DNA of 36,415 nucleotides from Parachlamydiales bacterium (GCA_016463375.1 JAEMRK010000013.1:1-36415); one strand, 5' to 3'. Shown: positions 25,216 through 35,076, counted from the first letter of the stretch. Notes: a model not told the origin generated them from the letters alone. Numbers and translations: made by a program.

Positions 25216-26127
25216 ATGGAATCCCCTAAAAAATATCCCCATCAACCCGTCTTACTACAAGAAGTGCTAGAAGCATTTAGTGACATGGACTTACCCGTAT
25301 TTATTGATGGAACGGTAGGTGCTGGTGGCCATTCTTTAGCCATGTTGGAGGCTCATCCAGAAATTAATAAGTTCTTAGGCTTCGACCAAGATCCTTCTAG
25401 TTTGTTAATTGCTCAAGAACGATTGACCTTATTTCAAGATAAAACACTTTTAATACATAATAACTTTTCTGCGATTCCTGCTGTCATGGATGAACATTCA
25501 ATACAACGTATTGATGGAATGTTATTAGATTTAGGTGTCTCTTCAATGCAACTCGATCAAAAAGAGAGAGGCTTTAGCTTTTCTAAAGAGGGACCTTTAG
25601 ATATGCGCATGAATCCCGACCAACTTTTAACAGCTAAAGAAATAGTAAATCATTGGCCAGAAGATAAACTTGGTATGGTATTGCGCGAGTATGGAGAAGA
25701 GCCTTTTTGGAGAAAAGCTGCAAAAGCCATTTGTAGTGTTCGCTATAAAAAACCATTTGAAACAACAACTGAACTCGCTGCTTTTTTGTTTCCTCTTTTA
25801 AAAAAAGGGAAGCTGCATCCAGCAACCCTTGCTTTTCAAGGATTGCGTATTGCAGTGAATCGTGAATTAGATGTTTTAAAGGTGTTATTGCCAGTGGCCA
25901 TTGAGCGTTTGAGACCAGGTGGTCGCATTGCAGTGATTAGTTTTCACTCTTTAGAAGATCGGATTGTCAAAGAAGCTTTTAAAGAAGCGTGCATGGTGAA
26001 TAAGCGACAACATATTGTTCCGACTTCAAAATTATTGTACAAAAAGCCTATATCAGCTTCGATGAGTGAAATGCGAAAAAATCCAAGAGCGCGTAGCGCC
26101 AAATTGCGGGTCTTGGAAAAATTATAA
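25216..26127 (+). CDS. rsmH: 16S rRNA (cytosine-1402-N4)-methyltransferase
   Basis: 303 residues, normal for RsmH (MraW). Uses S-adenosylmethionine to methylate N4 of C1402 in 16S rRNA. Visible landmarks: HQPVLLQEVLEAF, SAM motif FIDGTVGAGGHS, FDQDPSSLLIAQERL, GMLLDLGVSSMQLD, RGFSFSKEGPLDMRMNP and the C-terminal RIAVISFHSLEDRIVKEAF, all hallmarks of the family. First gene of the division/wall cluster; no mraZ precedes it. ftsL follows after 15 nt. Confidence 0.97.
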   Translation: MESPKKYPHQPVLLQEVLEAFSDMDLPVFIDGTVGAGGHSLAMLEAHPEINKFLGFDQDPSSLLIAQERLTLFQDKTLLIHNNFSAIPAVMDEHSIQRIDGMLLDLGVSSMQLDQKERGFSFSKEGPLDMRMNPDQLLTAKEIVNHWPEDKLGMVLREYGEEPFWRKAAKAICSVRYKKPFETTTELAAFLFPLLKKGKLHPATLAFQGLRIAVNRELDVLKVLLPVAIERLRPGGRIAVISFHSLEDRIVKEAFKEACMVNKRQHIVPTSKLLYKKPISASMSEMRKNPRARSAKLRVLEKL

Positions 26128-26142
26128 GGAATAAACATCATT

Positions 26143-26481
26143 ATGCAACGCGCTATTACAGTTAGAATACTTATATGCGTTGCGTGCTTGGGATTGTTTC
26201 TTTTTTTGTATGTTGAAAAACAAATTGAGGTCACACGTTATCAATTGCGTATCCCTTTTCTTGCAAAAGAAGTGCATACAATACAAGAGGCTAATATCCA
26301 TCTGCGCTATGAAATTGATCAATTTGAAAATCCTTTACATTTGATGGAATTATCACGCAAACCCGAGTTCGGCCATTTGCATTATCCGCGGCTTAATGAA
26401 ATTGTATTGATTGCTCCCAACTGTGATAAAGACTTAGCAAAAGACATGATAAGCAAAGAGCTATCTGGGAGTGAACCGTAA
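26143..26481 (+). CDS. ftsL: FtsL-like division protein
   Basis: 112 residues: short cytoplasmic N-terminus, one membrane helix (about 8-25, ILICVACLGLFLFLYV), then a helical, probably coiled-coil periplasmic stretch (YQLRIPFLAKEVHTIQEANI, LRYEIDQFENPLHLMEL). The sequence itself is too divergent for a firm family match; the call rests on topology, size and the place between rsmH and the division transpeptidase, which is where ftsL lies in most dcw clusters and in Chlamydia (CT271). It would join FtsQ/FtsB-like partners in activating septal synthesis. Its stop codon abuts the next ATG. Confidence 0.75.
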   Translation: MQRAITVRILICVACLGLFLFLYVEKQIEVTRYQLRIPFLAKEVHTIQEANIHLRYEIDQFENPLHLMELSRKPEFGHLHYPRLNEIVLIAPNCDKDLAKDMISKELSGSEP

Positions 26482-28509
26482 ATGAAGTTCATTTTTAAAG
26501 ATAAAAATGACGATAAACGCATACTTGTTGTTGCCGTTGGCATGCTAGCTTTTTTTGCATTATTGATTGCTCAATTCTATAAACTACAAATTGTTGAAGG
26601 CGATCGATGGCTTAAAGAAGCTATATCTCAACAAGAAAAAGTTGTCGTAGAGCCTTTCAAGCGCGGTGTTTTTTATTCAAATACGTCGATCCGAAAAGCG
26701 CATCATGATACGCCTCAAGCCTTTGTTGTCGACGTTGAAAAATTCCATTTGTATGTAGATCCTTTTCATATTCCTGAAAATCAACGAACTGAAGTGGCTA
26801 AGAAAATCTATCAGATTGCTTCTTTACCAAAAGATGACTACGCACATTTTCGCCATGAATTCGATCGTAAAAGTCGATCACGAAAACTTGCGATGTGGCT
26901 TGATGATGAAACAAAAAATGAGATTTTAAATTGGTGGTTGCCGTATGCAAAACGGCATAAAATTCCAAGAAATGCCATTTTTTTTGTCACCGATTTTCAA
27001 AGGTCATACCCATATGGAAAATCTTTGGGGCAAGTTTTACATACTATTAGAGATAATAAAGACGAAGTGACTAAGCAAGGATTCCCAACTGGTGGTCTTG
27101 AATTGCAATTCAATGAGTATTTGAAGGGTAAGCAAGGTAAAAGATTGCTGATGCACTCACCTCGTAATCCTTTGGAAAAAGGAAGTATTATTGAGGCTCC
27201 AGAAAATGGTGCAGACGTTTATTTAACCATTAATCATTTTCTACAAGCTATTGCTGAAGAAGAAATTGCCAAAGGTGTAAAAAAAGCAAAAGCAAAAGGG
27301 GGTTGGGCTTTGATGCTCGATCCACACACGGGGGAAGTATTAGCCTTAGCCCAATATCCTTTTTTTTCGTTGTCAAACTACAGCGACTATTTCAATGACG
27401 TGAACGAAATGGAGCATACTCGAGCTAAAGCCATTATAGATGCTCATGAAATAGGCTCTATAATGAAACCCATTACTTTAGCCATTGGATTCAAAGCTAA
27501 TGAGGAGTGCTTAAAAAGAGGAAAGCCCCCTATTTTTGATCCTAACGAAAAGTTAGCGACGAGTAATGGTCAATTTCCAGGTAGAAGTAAGCCTATACGT
27601 GACACTAGATTACACCACTATTTAAATATGAATTTAGCTCTTCAAAAATCATCTAATATTTATTTCGCTCGAATGGTGGATCGAATTATCAAATCTCTTG
27701 GTAATGAATGGTATCGTGATGCTTTGCAAAGTGTTTTTGGGTTTGGCCTTAAAACAAAAATCGAATTGCCAGGTGAAATGAGTGGACTACTACCAAGACC
27801 TGGTAAAAAGCATCCTAACGGAACATTAGAATGGTCTGTTCCAACTCCCTATTCACTGGCTTTTGGCCATAATATTTTAGCGACAAGTTTGCAAGTGGCT
27901 ACTGCTTACTCTGTTTTAGCAAATGGTGGCATTGCAATTAAGCCCACTTTAGTACGAAAAATCGTAAAAACAAAATCGGATGGCTCTGTAGAAGTCTTAC
28001 TTGACAATACTACAGAAGAAAGGGTAAAGAACTTTCCTCGGGTGCTTTCCAAACCAATAGTTCAAGAAGTGGTTAGAGCCATGAAATTGGTGACAAAGCC
28101 CGGAGGAACAGCCCCAGAAGCCGATATTCCGGGATATACGGAAGCAGGTAAAACAGGTACAGCTGAAAAAATTGTTGGAGGTGTTTACTCAAAATCTCAC
28201 TATTTTTCTTCGTTTGTCGGTTTTGCACCCGTCAGCGAGCCACTGTTTGTCTTAATTGTTTCTATCGATGAACCATTAGTTGGATTTGTCCCAGGTGTTG
28301 GGAAAATTCACCATGGTGGACACTGTGCAGCACCAGTATTTAAAGAGATCAGTAAAAAGACTCTAGAATATTTAGGAATACCTCCAGATGATCCATACGG
28401 ATATCCGGTGGGTGATCCCAGAAGAGACAGCGAGAAGGCAGACTGCATGCAAGAAATAAAACGCCTTAAAGCCCTTTACGAAGCTTGGAATTTGAGCCCT
28501 AATAAATAA
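26482..28509 (+). CDS. ftsI: Division-specific penicillin-binding protein 3 (transpeptidase)
   Basis: 675 residues. A class B PBP that cross-links septal peptidoglycan. One membrane helix at about 13-33 is followed by the dimerisation domain, with RSYPYGKSLGQVLH typical of the family, and the transpeptidase domain with all three active-site motifs: S326-x-x-K329 (GSIMKP), S390-S-N392 (KSSNIYF) and K557-T-G559 (EAGKTGTAE). Slightly longer than E. coli FtsI, with a charged C-terminal tail after about 625. Beta-lactam sensitive by expectation. It follows ftsL directly and overlaps murE by one base. Confidence 0.93.
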   Translation: MKFIFKDKNDDKRILVVAVGMLAFFALLIAQFYKLQIVEGDRWLKEAISQQEKVVVEPFKRGVFYSNTSIRKAHHDTPQAFVVDVEKFHLYVDPFHIPENQRTEVAKKIYQIASLPKDDYAHFRHEFDRKSRSRKLAMWLDDETKNEILNWWLPYAKRHKIPRNAIFFVTDFQRSYPYGKSLGQVLHTIRDNKDEVTKQGFPTGGLELQFNEYLKGKQGKRLLMHSPRNPLEKGSIIEAPENGADVYLTINHFLQAIAEEEIAKGVKKAKAKGGWALMLDPHTGEVLALAQYPFFSLSNYSDYFNDVNEMEHTRAKAIIDAHEIGSIMKPITLAIGFKANEECLKRGKPPIFDPNEKLATSNGQFPGRSKPIRDTRLHHYLNMNLALQKSSNIYFARMVDRIIKSLGNEWYRDALQSVFGFGLKTKIELPGEMSGLLPRPGKKHPNGTLEWSVPTPYSLAFGHNILATSLQVATAYSVLANGGIAIKPTLVRKIVKTKSDGSVEVLLDNTTEERVKNFPRVLSKPIVQEVVRAMKLVTKPGGTAPEADIPGYTEAGKTGTAEKIVGGVYSKSHYFSSFVGFAPVSEPLFVLIVSIDEPLVGFVPGVGKIHHGGHCAAPVFKEISKKTLEYLGIPPDDPYGYPVGDPRRDSEKADCMQEIKRLKALYEAWNLSPNK

Positions 28510-30002
28510 TGATAATGAAATTAAAAAATTTACTCAAAAATATACACGACGCAGTCATTCGCGGTAATAAAGATATTGATATCACAGGACTTTGTAATAA
28601 TTCTAAAGTTGTATCTCCTGGAAATCTCTTTGTTGCTAAGCGAGGAGCTACTTTTGACGGTAATCATTATATCACAGATGCACTCAACGGCGGAGCTGTT
28701 GCAATTCTGACAGATATTTACAATCCTTTTTTAAAAAACATTACTCAGATTATACATCCCAATGTCGATGCAACAGAAGCTATCTTAGCCGATGAGTTTT
28801 ATCAAACACCCAGTAAGGAATTATTTTTAGTAGGCATTACAGGAACTAATGGTAAAACGAGTACATCTTTTTTAATCAAACAATTGTTGGAACACCAACA
28901 GATGTCTTGTGGTGTAATCGGTTCTGTAGAATATATTGTAGGTCAACATCGTTATCCGTCGACTCATGGAACGCCTGATTTATTAGTCAATCAACGACTA
29001 CTCAGAGAAATGCTGCATAATGATTGCAAAGCTTGTGTGATGGAAGTTACTTCTCACGGACTTGATCAAGGTCGTGTTAAAGGACTCTATTTTCATGCGG
29101 CAATTTTCACAAACTTATCGCATGAGCATTTAGATTATCATAAAACGATGGAAAATTACGCTGCTGCAAAATCGCAATTATTCGCATCTCTTGGTCGTAA
29201 AGAGGGGCTGGCCCCTATCGCAATTGTAAATTGCGATAGTCCATGGCACCAATTGATGATCTCTAATTGCCAAGCCCCTGTCATAACTTATGGTATGGAC
29301 GAGACTGCAGATGTTAGGGCAGAAGATATTCTTTTGCATCCTAATTACAGTGAATTTACTGTGTGCTATCAAGATCAAAAAGCGCGTTTTCATTTAGGAT
29401 TGATGGGGCGTTTTAACATATCTAATTGTTTAGCAGCAATAGCTCTTGGTTTATATTGCCAATTAAACTTGCATCAACTAGTCGCAATTGTTGCTAATTT
29501 CCAGTCAATACCTGGCAGATTGCAGCGTATTGATAATGATATTGGATTGCACATCTTTGTGGACTATGCTCATAAACCAGATGCTTTAGAAAATGTTTTA
29601 CAATGTTTAAAAGAAGTTGAAGGCGGACGCGTCATTACCGTATTTGGTTGCGGAGGAAATCGTGATCGTCAAAAAAGACCAGTAATGGCACAGATTTCTG
29701 AGCGTTATTCATCAATGTCAATTGTCACTAATGACAATCCGCGAGATGAAAACCCGCAAACAATCATTTCAGAAATTGTTGCTGGTTTTCAATCTAAAGA
29801 AAATTATTTAGTAGAAGAAGATCGCTCATTAGCTATTTCCAAAGCGATCGATATTGCTAAAAAAGGCGATATCGTTTTGATTGCTGGAAAAGGACATGAG
29901 ACATATCAAATATTTGCCCATAAAACACTTGCTTTTGACGACTCCAAAGTAGCTTCAAATCTATGCGCACAAAAAAAACAGGCTCTGGCCTCTACACATT
30001 AA
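28509..30002 (+). CDS. murE: UDP-N-acetylmuramoyl-tripeptide synthetase (meso-DAP adding)
   Basis: 497 residues. Adds the third residue to UDP-MurNAc-L-Ala-D-Glu in the cytosol. The ATP loop is GITGTNGKTSTSF; HGTPDL and CVMEVTSHGLDQ are family-typical; and the D409-N-P-R412 motif (TNDNPRDENP) is the accepted marker for meso-diaminopimelate rather than lysine. This agrees with DAP-type chlamydial peptidoglycan. Start options are the ATG at 28509 and another at 28515. It overlaps the previous gene by 1 nt and the amidase by 40 nt. Confidence 0.96.
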   Translation: MIMKLKNLLKNIHDAVIRGNKDIDITGLCNNSKVVSPGNLFVAKRGATFDGNHYITDALNGGAVAILTDIYNPFLKNITQIIHPNVDATEAILADEFYQTPSKELFLVGITGTNGKTSTSFLIKQLLEHQQMSCGVIGSVEYIVGQHRYPSTHGTPDLLVNQRLLREMLHNDCKACVMEVTSHGLDQGRVKGLYFHAAIFTNLSHEHLDYHKTMENYAAAKSQLFASLGRKEGLAPIAIVNCDSPWHQLMISNCQAPVITYGMDETADVRAEDILLHPNYSEFTVCYQDQKARFHLGLMGRFNISNCLAAIALGLYCQLNLHQLVAIVANFQSIPGRLQRIDNDIGLHIFVDYAHKPDALENVLQCLKEVEGGRVITVFGCGGNRDRQKRPVMAQISERYSSMSIVTNDNPRDENPQTIISEIVAGFQSKENYLVEEDRSLAISKAIDIAKKGDIVLIAGKGHETYQIFAHKTLAFDDSKVASNLCAQKKQALASTH

Positions 30003-30700
30003 TACTTATAGCTCTTCTGACATTGACATCGTGCGCTAGGCATTATGAAATGGAAGAAGAGCCTCAAGAAATCTCCATGCCAGAACCGGTTGTGGAAAAA
30101 GCACCTGTTCAACCAGTTGTTAAGCCAAAACCATTTATTCGCAAAACAATCGTCATCGATTCCGGTCATGGTGGTAAGGATTGTGGTACATCGTCTGGTC
30201 AGTTTAAATATCAAGAAAAAAAGCTGACATTGCAAACCGCAAATTTGATTAGAAGTTATCTCGAAAAAAAAGGTTATAATGTTATCATGACCCGTCATCG
30301 AGATGAATTTGTCTCTTTAGAAAAAAGAGTATCAATTGCAAACCAAGCATCGAGTCATTTATTTGTAAGTATGCATTACAATTATGCAGACAATACAAAA
30401 GCTCAAGGTATTGAGGTGCATTACTTCGATGCTAAGCAGCATCCTCAAAAAGCAATTGCTTCAAAAAAATTAGCACAAACTATTTTAGGTGAAGTTATTC
30501 ACTTCACTGGTGCAAAGTCTCGTGGAATTAAAAATTCAAATTTAGTTGTGATTCGCAAGACTGACATGGCTGCAGTTCTTGTAGAGGGTGGCTTTTTATC
30601 TAACCCTCAGGAAAGACAAAAACTCAAAGACCATCGTTATCTCGAAGCTTTAGCTTGGGGGGTAGCTTGTGGTATCGATAATTATCTAAAAGCGCTATAA
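29963..30700 (+). CDS. amiA: N-acetylmuramoyl-L-alanine amidase, lipoprotein form
   Basis: 245 residues. Cleaves the bond between MurNAc and the stem peptide (Amidase_3, zinc). The N-terminus is a lipoprotein signal ending LTLTSC (Cys24), then an acidic/proline linker to about residue 60. The zinc site is H69 (VIDSGHGGKD), E85 (YQEKK) and H138 (SMHYNYAD), with catalytic E208 (LVEGGFLSN). An SLEK tetrad (118-121) offers an SxxK motif of the type discussed for C. pneumoniae AmiA, which has been reported to have an additional penicillin-sensitive carboxypeptidase activity. The start lies 40 nt inside murE, in another frame. Last gene of the wall cluster, followed by a tRNA on the other strand. 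Confidence 0.92.
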   Translation: MRTKKTGSGLYTLILIALLTLTSCARHYEMEEEPQEISMPEPVVEKAPVQPVVKPKPFIRKTIVIDSGHGGKDCGTSSGQFKYQEKKLTLQTANLIRSYLEKKGYNVIMTRHRDEFVSLEKRVSIANQASSHLFVSMHYNYADNTKAQGIEVHYFDAKQHPQKAIASKKLAQTILGEVIHFTGAKSRGIKNSNLVVIRKTDMAAVLVEGGFLSNPQERQKLKDHRYLEALAWGVACGIDNYLKAL

Positions 30701-30710
30701 TACTAAAAAT

Positions 30711-30784
30711 TGTTCCCGGCGCGATTCGAACGCACGGCCTGTTGCTTAGGAGGCAACCGCTCTATCCTGCTGAGCTACGGGAAC
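30711..30784 (-). tRNA. tRNA-Arg (anticodon CCU)
   Basis: Reading the minus strand gives a 74-nt cloverleaf: acceptor stem GTTCCCG/CGGGAAC plus discriminator A, D arm with AGCTCAGCAGGATAGAGC, anticodon stem GTTGC/GCAAC around loop CTCCTAA (anticodon CCT, reads AGG), and T arm with GTTCGAATC. CCA is not encoded. It sits between amiA and gnd, opposite in strand to both. Confidence 0.97.
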
Positions 30785-30817
30785 ACATAAAGAGTGTAAA
30801 GACTACTGCACGTACTC

Positions 30818-30838
30818 GCTTTTTCTCAAGGAAAAAGC
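30818..30838. other. Hairpin upstream of tRNA-Arg
   Basis: GCTTTTTC and GAAAAAGC form a perfect 8-bp stem around TCAAG. It lies between the divergent tRNA-Arg and gnd genes. No T-run follows on either strand, so termination is not indicated; role unknown. Confidence 0.35.
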
Positions 30839-30922
30839 ATTCTGATTATTCTATATTTTATTTGAAAAAATTCGCTTACCACTCTAAAAAGAACTTAAGT
30901 TTGCATTACGTTAGGATTTAAC

Positions 30923-32377
30923 ATGAAAGAAAAAGCAGAGATCGGGCTTATTGGCTTAGCTGTCATGGGACAAAATTTAGTTCTCAACATGGACGACCAT
31001 GGATTTACGGTTGCGGTTTACAACCGAACGGTTTCCAAAGTCGATGATTTTATGAATGGCCCAGCAAAAAATACTAAAGTTATTGGGACACAATCTCTCA
31101 AAGAATTTTTTGCCGCATTAAAAAGACCTTATATCGTGATGCTTATGGTCAAAGCAGGTCAACCTGTTGATGAATTCATCAGCTTATGCCTCCCATTTAT
31201 GGGACCTGGCGATATTATTATTGATGGTGGTAACAGCTATTATGGTGATACTGAAAGACGTGTTGCTCACCTTAAAGAAAAAGGCGTATTATTTGTAGGA
31301 TCTGGAATTTCTGGTGGAGAAGAGGGCGCTAGACATGGCCCTTCAATCATGCCAGGAGGTAATAGTGATGCTTGGCTAAAAATTAAACCTATCTTCCAAT
31401 CAATCAGCGCAAAAGTTGAAAATAACGAACCTTGTTGCGATTGGGTAGGTGATGGTGGAGCTGGTCATTATGTGAAGATGGTACATAATGGAATTGAATA
31501 CGGTGATATGCAACTTATTTCAGAAGCCTACCAGCTCATGAAAGAAGGCCTTGGCATGTCAAATGATGAAATGGCAAATGTTTTTGATGAATGGAATAAA
31601 GGTGAGCTCAACAGTTACTTGATTGAAATTACAAGTGCCATTTTTAAATTTAAGGACAAAGACGGTTCTTACTTACTAGACAGTATATTAGACGTTGCTG
31701 GCCAAAAGGGTACGGGCAAATGGACTGGTATTAGTGCATTAGATCTTGGTATGCCAGTAACATTAATTGGTGAAGCCGTCTTTGCTCGCTGTTTGTCTTC
31801 TTTGAAATCAGAAAGAGAAGCAGCTAGCAAAATCTACGCTGCGCCAAATAAAAAGTTTAAAGGCGATAAGAAAGATTATATTGAAGCGATTAGACAGGCA
31901 CTTTATGCCTCAAAAATCATCAGTTATGCTCAAGGATATATGATGATGAAAGCAGCAGCCCAAGAATTTAAGTGGAAGCTTAACTACGGTGGCATTGCTT
32001 TAATGTGGCGTGGTGGATGTATTATCCGCAGCATGTTCTTAGGAAAAATCAAGGATGCTTTTAGCAAAAATCCCAATTTAGAAAATTTGTTAATGGACGA
32101 CTATTTCAAAGAACAAATTGTCAAGTCGCAAGAGGGGTGGAGAAAAGCAGTTCAATTAGGTGCTGAAATGGGTATACCAACACCGTGCTTTAGCACAGCT
32201 TTGGCATTCTTTGATGGATTCAGAACAGCTAGATTACCGGCTAATTTGCTTCAGGCTCAAAGAGACTACTTTGGCGCGCATACCTACGAGCGTATTGACA
32301 AGAAACGCGGTGAGTTTTTCCACACAAATTGGACTGGAACTGGCGGAGACGTGAGTTCTACAAGTTACAATGCTTAA
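30923..32377 (+). CDS. gnd: 6-phosphogluconate dehydrogenase (decarboxylating)
   Basis: 484 residues, the long bacterial/eukaryotic form. Oxidises 6-phosphogluconate to ribulose 5-phosphate with NADP in the pentose phosphate pathway. N-terminal cofactor motif GLIGLAVMGQNLVLNM with VYNRTVSKVD; substrate loop GSGISGGEEGARHGPSIMPG; signature region DWVGDGGAGHYVKMVHNGIE with the catalytic lysine; LDVAGQKGTGKWT; and the C-terminal RDYFGAHTYERID tail reaching into the partner subunit. AGGA lies 6 nt before the ATG. In Chlamydia gnd also precedes lepA. Closed by the terminator at 32387. Confidence 0.97.
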   Translation: MKEKAEIGLIGLAVMGQNLVLNMDDHGFTVAVYNRTVSKVDDFMNGPAKNTKVIGTQSLKEFFAALKRPYIVMLMVKAGQPVDEFISLCLPFMGPGDIIIDGGNSYYGDTERRVAHLKEKGVLFVGSGISGGEEGARHGPSIMPGGNSDAWLKIKPIFQSISAKVENNEPCCDWVGDGGAGHYVKMVHNGIEYGDMQLISEAYQLMKEGLGMSNDEMANVFDEWNKGELNSYLIEITSAIFKFKDKDGSYLLDSILDVAGQKGTGKWTGISALDLGMPVTLIGEAVFARCLSSLKSEREAASKIYAAPNKKFKGDKKDYIEAIRQALYASKIISYAQGYMMMKAAAQEFKWKLNYGGIALMWRGGCIIRSMFLGKIKDAFSKNPNLENLLMDDYFKEQIVKSQEGWRKAVQLGAEMGIPTPCFSTALAFFDGFRTARLPANLLQAQRDYFGAHTYERIDKKRGEFFHTNWTGTGGDVSSTSYNA

Positions 32378-32386
32378 ATAATTTTT

Positions 32387-32414
32387 GAGCGCCTTAATTC
32401 ATAAGGCGCTCTTT
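32387..32414 (+). terminator. Intrinsic terminator after gnd
   Basis: GAGCGCCTTA pairs perfectly with TAAGGCGCTC around ATTCA, followed by TTT. It begins 9 nt after the gnd stop codon. The T-run is short, but the stem is GC-rich for this genome. Confidence 0.8.
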
Positions 32415-32482
32415 CTATTCAGTATCTTGCCAAGTACATTCTAGTCATGTATAGTTTCTATACTGCATGTTAATTTGCTATT

Positions 32483-34312
32483 ATGGGATGTAATCAATTC
32501 ATGGTATTTAAAGATCGTAATAAGATAAGAAATTTTTCAATTATCGCCCATATAGATCACGGTAAATCAACAATTGCAGATCGTTTGTTAGAACAAACGC
32601 ATACGATTGAAAAGCGAGAAATGCAAGAGCAAGTCTTAGATGACATGGATCTTGAAAGAGAACGCGGTATTACTATCAAAGCTCATCCCGTAACAATGAA
32701 TTACAAAGCTGAAGATGGTGAAATTTATCGAATTAACTTAATTGATACACCAGGACACGTTGACTTTACTTATGAAGTCTCTCGTTCATTATCAGCATGT
32801 GAGGGCGCTTTACTTGTAGTCGATGCTGTTCAAGGCGTTCAAGCTCAGAGTTTGGCAAACGTTCATCTAGCGATAGAAAGAAACTTAGAAATCGTTCCTG
32901 TCATCAATAAAATCGATTTACCTGCAGCTGATGTTGAAGATGTTAAAAAGCAAATCGAAGATGTCATAGGAATACCTGCAGCTGACGCAGTCACTTGTTC
33001 TGCTAAAACTGGTATTGGTATTGAGAATATATTAGAGCACATCATAACACTTGTTCCTCCACCAAAAGAGCCTGAAGACGATATTTTAAGAGCTCTAGTA
33101 TTTGACTCTCACTACGATTCGTACCGTGGCGTTATGATGTATATTCGTGTGTTTAGTGGGGTGATCCAAAAAGGATCACAAATAAAACTTATGGCGACCA
33201 ATCGCCAGTACGAAGTTTTAGAAGTTGGTATCTTTTCTCCCAAAGAAATTGCTGTCGAAGATTTAGGTCCTGGTGAAGTGGGTTACGTTGTTGCCAGTAT
33301 TAAGGCAAGTACTGATGTTAAAATAGGTGACACGATCACATCGCAAAAATATCCAGCAGCAGAGGCTCTTCCTGGTTTTAAATTGATTCGTCCTGTCGTC
33401 TTTGCTGGTATTTATCCTGTCGATGCAACAGATTTCGAGTCTTTACGCGATGCACTAGATAAATTAAAACTTAATGACTCAGCATTGCACGTAGAACAAG
33501 AAAGTAGTACTGCCCTTGGTTTTGGTTTCCGTTGTGGCTTTTTAGGATTACTTCATTTAGAAATCATCTTTGAACGTATTCATCGTGAATTTGATATTGA
33601 TATCATCACGACATCGCCAAGTGTAATTTACAAATTTCATTTAGGTAATGGTGAAACAATCGAAGTTGATAACCCAGCGCATTATCCTGATCCTGCAAAT
33701 ATAAACAGCGTGGACGAGCCATGGGTTAAATCTCATATTATCGTTCCTCAAGATTATTTAGGGGCTTTAATGAGCCTTGGAATGGAAAAGAGAGGACTTT
33801 GTATTAAAACAGAAACAATGGACGCTAAGCGTCTGTTGTTAACTTATCGTTTGCCTTTGAATGAAATTATTACTGATTTCAACGATAAGTTAAAATCATG
33901 TACAAGAGGATATGGATCTTTCGACTATGAAATCGATACTTATGAAAAAGGCGATATTGTTAAACTCGAAATTCGTGTAAACGAAGAGCCTGTTGATGCT
34001 TTTTCATGTTTAGTGCATCGCACTAAAGCAGAAGCTAAAGGGCGAGCAATTTGTCAAAAACTTGTAGAAGTTATCCCTATGCAACTTTTTAAGGTTCCTG
34101 TTCAAGCAGCAATTGGTGGCAAGATTGTGGCTAGAGAGACCATTAGGGCAATGACAAAAAATGTCACTGCTAAATGTTATGGTGGTGATATATCTCGTAA
34201 ACGCAAATTATGGGAAAAGCAGAAAAAAGGTAAAAAACGCATGAAAGAAATTGGTAAGGTTAACATCCCTCAAAGTGCTTTTATGGAAGTTTTAAAGGTT
34301 CAGTCAGAGTAA
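32483..34312 (+). CDS. lepA: Elongation factor 4 (LepA) GTPase
   Basis: 609 residues from the ATG at 32483; an ATG at 32501 (MVFKDRN) is equally possible and closer to the usual N-terminus. Ribosome-associated GTPase that back-translocates or remodels stalled ribosomes. GTPase motifs: AHIDHGKST (G1), ERERGITI (G2), DTPGHVDF (G3), NKIDLP (G4) and CSAKTGIG (G5). The LepA-specific C-terminal domain is complete, including [20 protein letters not shown] and the [13 protein letters not shown] end. No ribosome site precedes the first ATG. Confidence 0.97.
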   Translation: MGCNQFMVFKDRNKIRNFSIIAHIDHGKSTIADRLLEQTHTIEKREMQEQVLDDMDLERERGITIKAHPVTMNYKAEDGEIYRINLIDTPGHVDFTYEVSRSLSACEGALLVVDAVQGVQAQSLANVHLAIERNLEIVPVINKIDLPAADVEDVKKQIEDVIGIPAADAVTCSAKTGIGIENILEHIITLVPPPKEPEDDILRALVFDSHYDSYRGVMMYIRVFSGVIQKGSQIKLMATNRQYEVLEVGIFSPKEIAVEDLGPGEVGYVVASIKASTDVKIGDTITSQKYPAAEALPGFKLIRPVVFAGIYPVDATDFESLRDALDKLKLNDSALHVEQESSTALGFGFRCGFLGLLHLEIIFERIHREFDIDIITTSPSVIYKFHLGNGETIEVDNPAHYPDPANINSVDEPWVKSHIIVPQDYLGALMSLGMEKRGLCIKTETMDAKRLLLTYRLPLNEIITDFNDKLKSCTRGYGSFDYEIDTYEKGDIVKLEIRVNEEPVDAFSCLVHRTKAEAKGRAICQKLVEVIPMQLFKVPVQAAIGGKIVARETIRAMTKNVTAKCYGGDISRKRKLWEKQKKGKKRMKEIGKVNIPQSAFMEVLKVQSE

Positions 34313-34371
34313 TCTGACCTCTTGGACTTGCGAGTATGTAATCTATCTTGCTTAGTTTTTTGATTGATGCT

Positions 34372-35064
34372 TTACCAATACTTAATCTGCTCAAAAAACT
34401 CTTTAACATCAACCCAAAATGTAAATGTTATTGTCTTTCTAGAAACGCTTAAATAAGATTTATCTCTTAAAATTCTATCAGGGATATTTAGTGACTTACG
34501 AAAATCTGTTAGATCATTAACAGTATTAAAAATTGGTGTAAGTGTTGAGAAAAGATCTTCATCGCTCAATGAGTTTTTTGCGTTTTCGTTTAAGATAAGT
34601 CTTAATAGATTATATGTTTTATCCAGATAAACAAGCCGATCTTCTAAGGGCGGTAATTCGAACTTAGTTTCAATAATCTCTGCATAATTATCATCTAGAA
34701 AAATTTGATTTTTCTTAAAATTCTCACTTTTATTCAAAAAATTAACAATTCGAGTTGTTTCATAACCAGCGGTCAAAAATTTAAAAATAAGAGTTTTGTA
34801 GTCATCTAGATTTACACTACCTCGTGATTCCTTAATGTGTTTTTTAACTTTATTCTTATTTGCTATCGAATTAAAAAACCGGTTAACTTTAATACAATTT
34901 AAAGAGTCTGAAGCTGATATTTTTTTTATGTTATTAGCAACTGATGGAAGTTGGGATTCGCTTACATCCATTCGATATATAAGAGTTGTTATTTTTTCAG
35001 AATCATTGATATTACGGGTTTCAAAAAGAGCTACAGACTTGGCGTTTTCTACACGTGTTATCAT
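34372..35064 (-). CDS. Unknown protein with one copy of a module repeated in the neighbouring gene
   Basis: 230 residues, no known domain recognised, no signal peptide or membrane helix. Residues 1-85 are unlike the neighbour. Residues 86-230 form a helical module (FLTAGYETTRIVNFLNKSEN, then LEDRLVYLDKTYNLLRLILNENA, then DFRKSLNIPDRILRDKSYLS and FWVDVKEFF) that clearly resembles two modules of the 421-residue protein upstream (36342-35077). The start follows that gene's stop codon by 12 nt on the same strand, so they are probably cotranscribed. Low GC and Asn/Lys-rich composition, more so than the housekeeping genes. It could be a lineage-specific secreted protein; this is inference. Confidence 0.7.
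   Translation of the reverse strand: MITRVENAKSVALFETRNINDSEKITTLIYRMDVSESQLPSVANNIKKISASDSLNCIKVNRFFNSIANKNKVKKHIKESRGSVNLDDYKTLIFKFLTAGYETTRIVNFLNKSENFKKNQIFLDDNYAEIIETKFELPPLEDRLVYLDKTYNLLRLILNENAKNSLSDEDLFSTLTPIFNTVNDLTDFRKSLNIPDRILRDKSYLSVSRKTITFTFWVDVKEFFEQIKYW
34375..34809 (-). repeat. Protein-level repeat module, copy C
   Basis: Residues 86-230 of the 230-residue protein. Shared with copies A and B: a start like 'L..I.KFLT', then 'FxLP...R..YL', 'LIxxILNE', 'D...FRKSLNIPD' and a final 'xWVDxxxFF'. Diverged strongly at DNA level, so this is an old duplication. Confidence 0.6.
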
Positions 35065-35076
35065 AGATCAGTTGGG

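Noticed and set aside
29963-30002. Overlap of murE and amiA as a sequencing error or fusion
   Set aside because: Both proteins have normal ends: murE finishes at family length and amiA begins with a complete lipoprotein signal in another frame.
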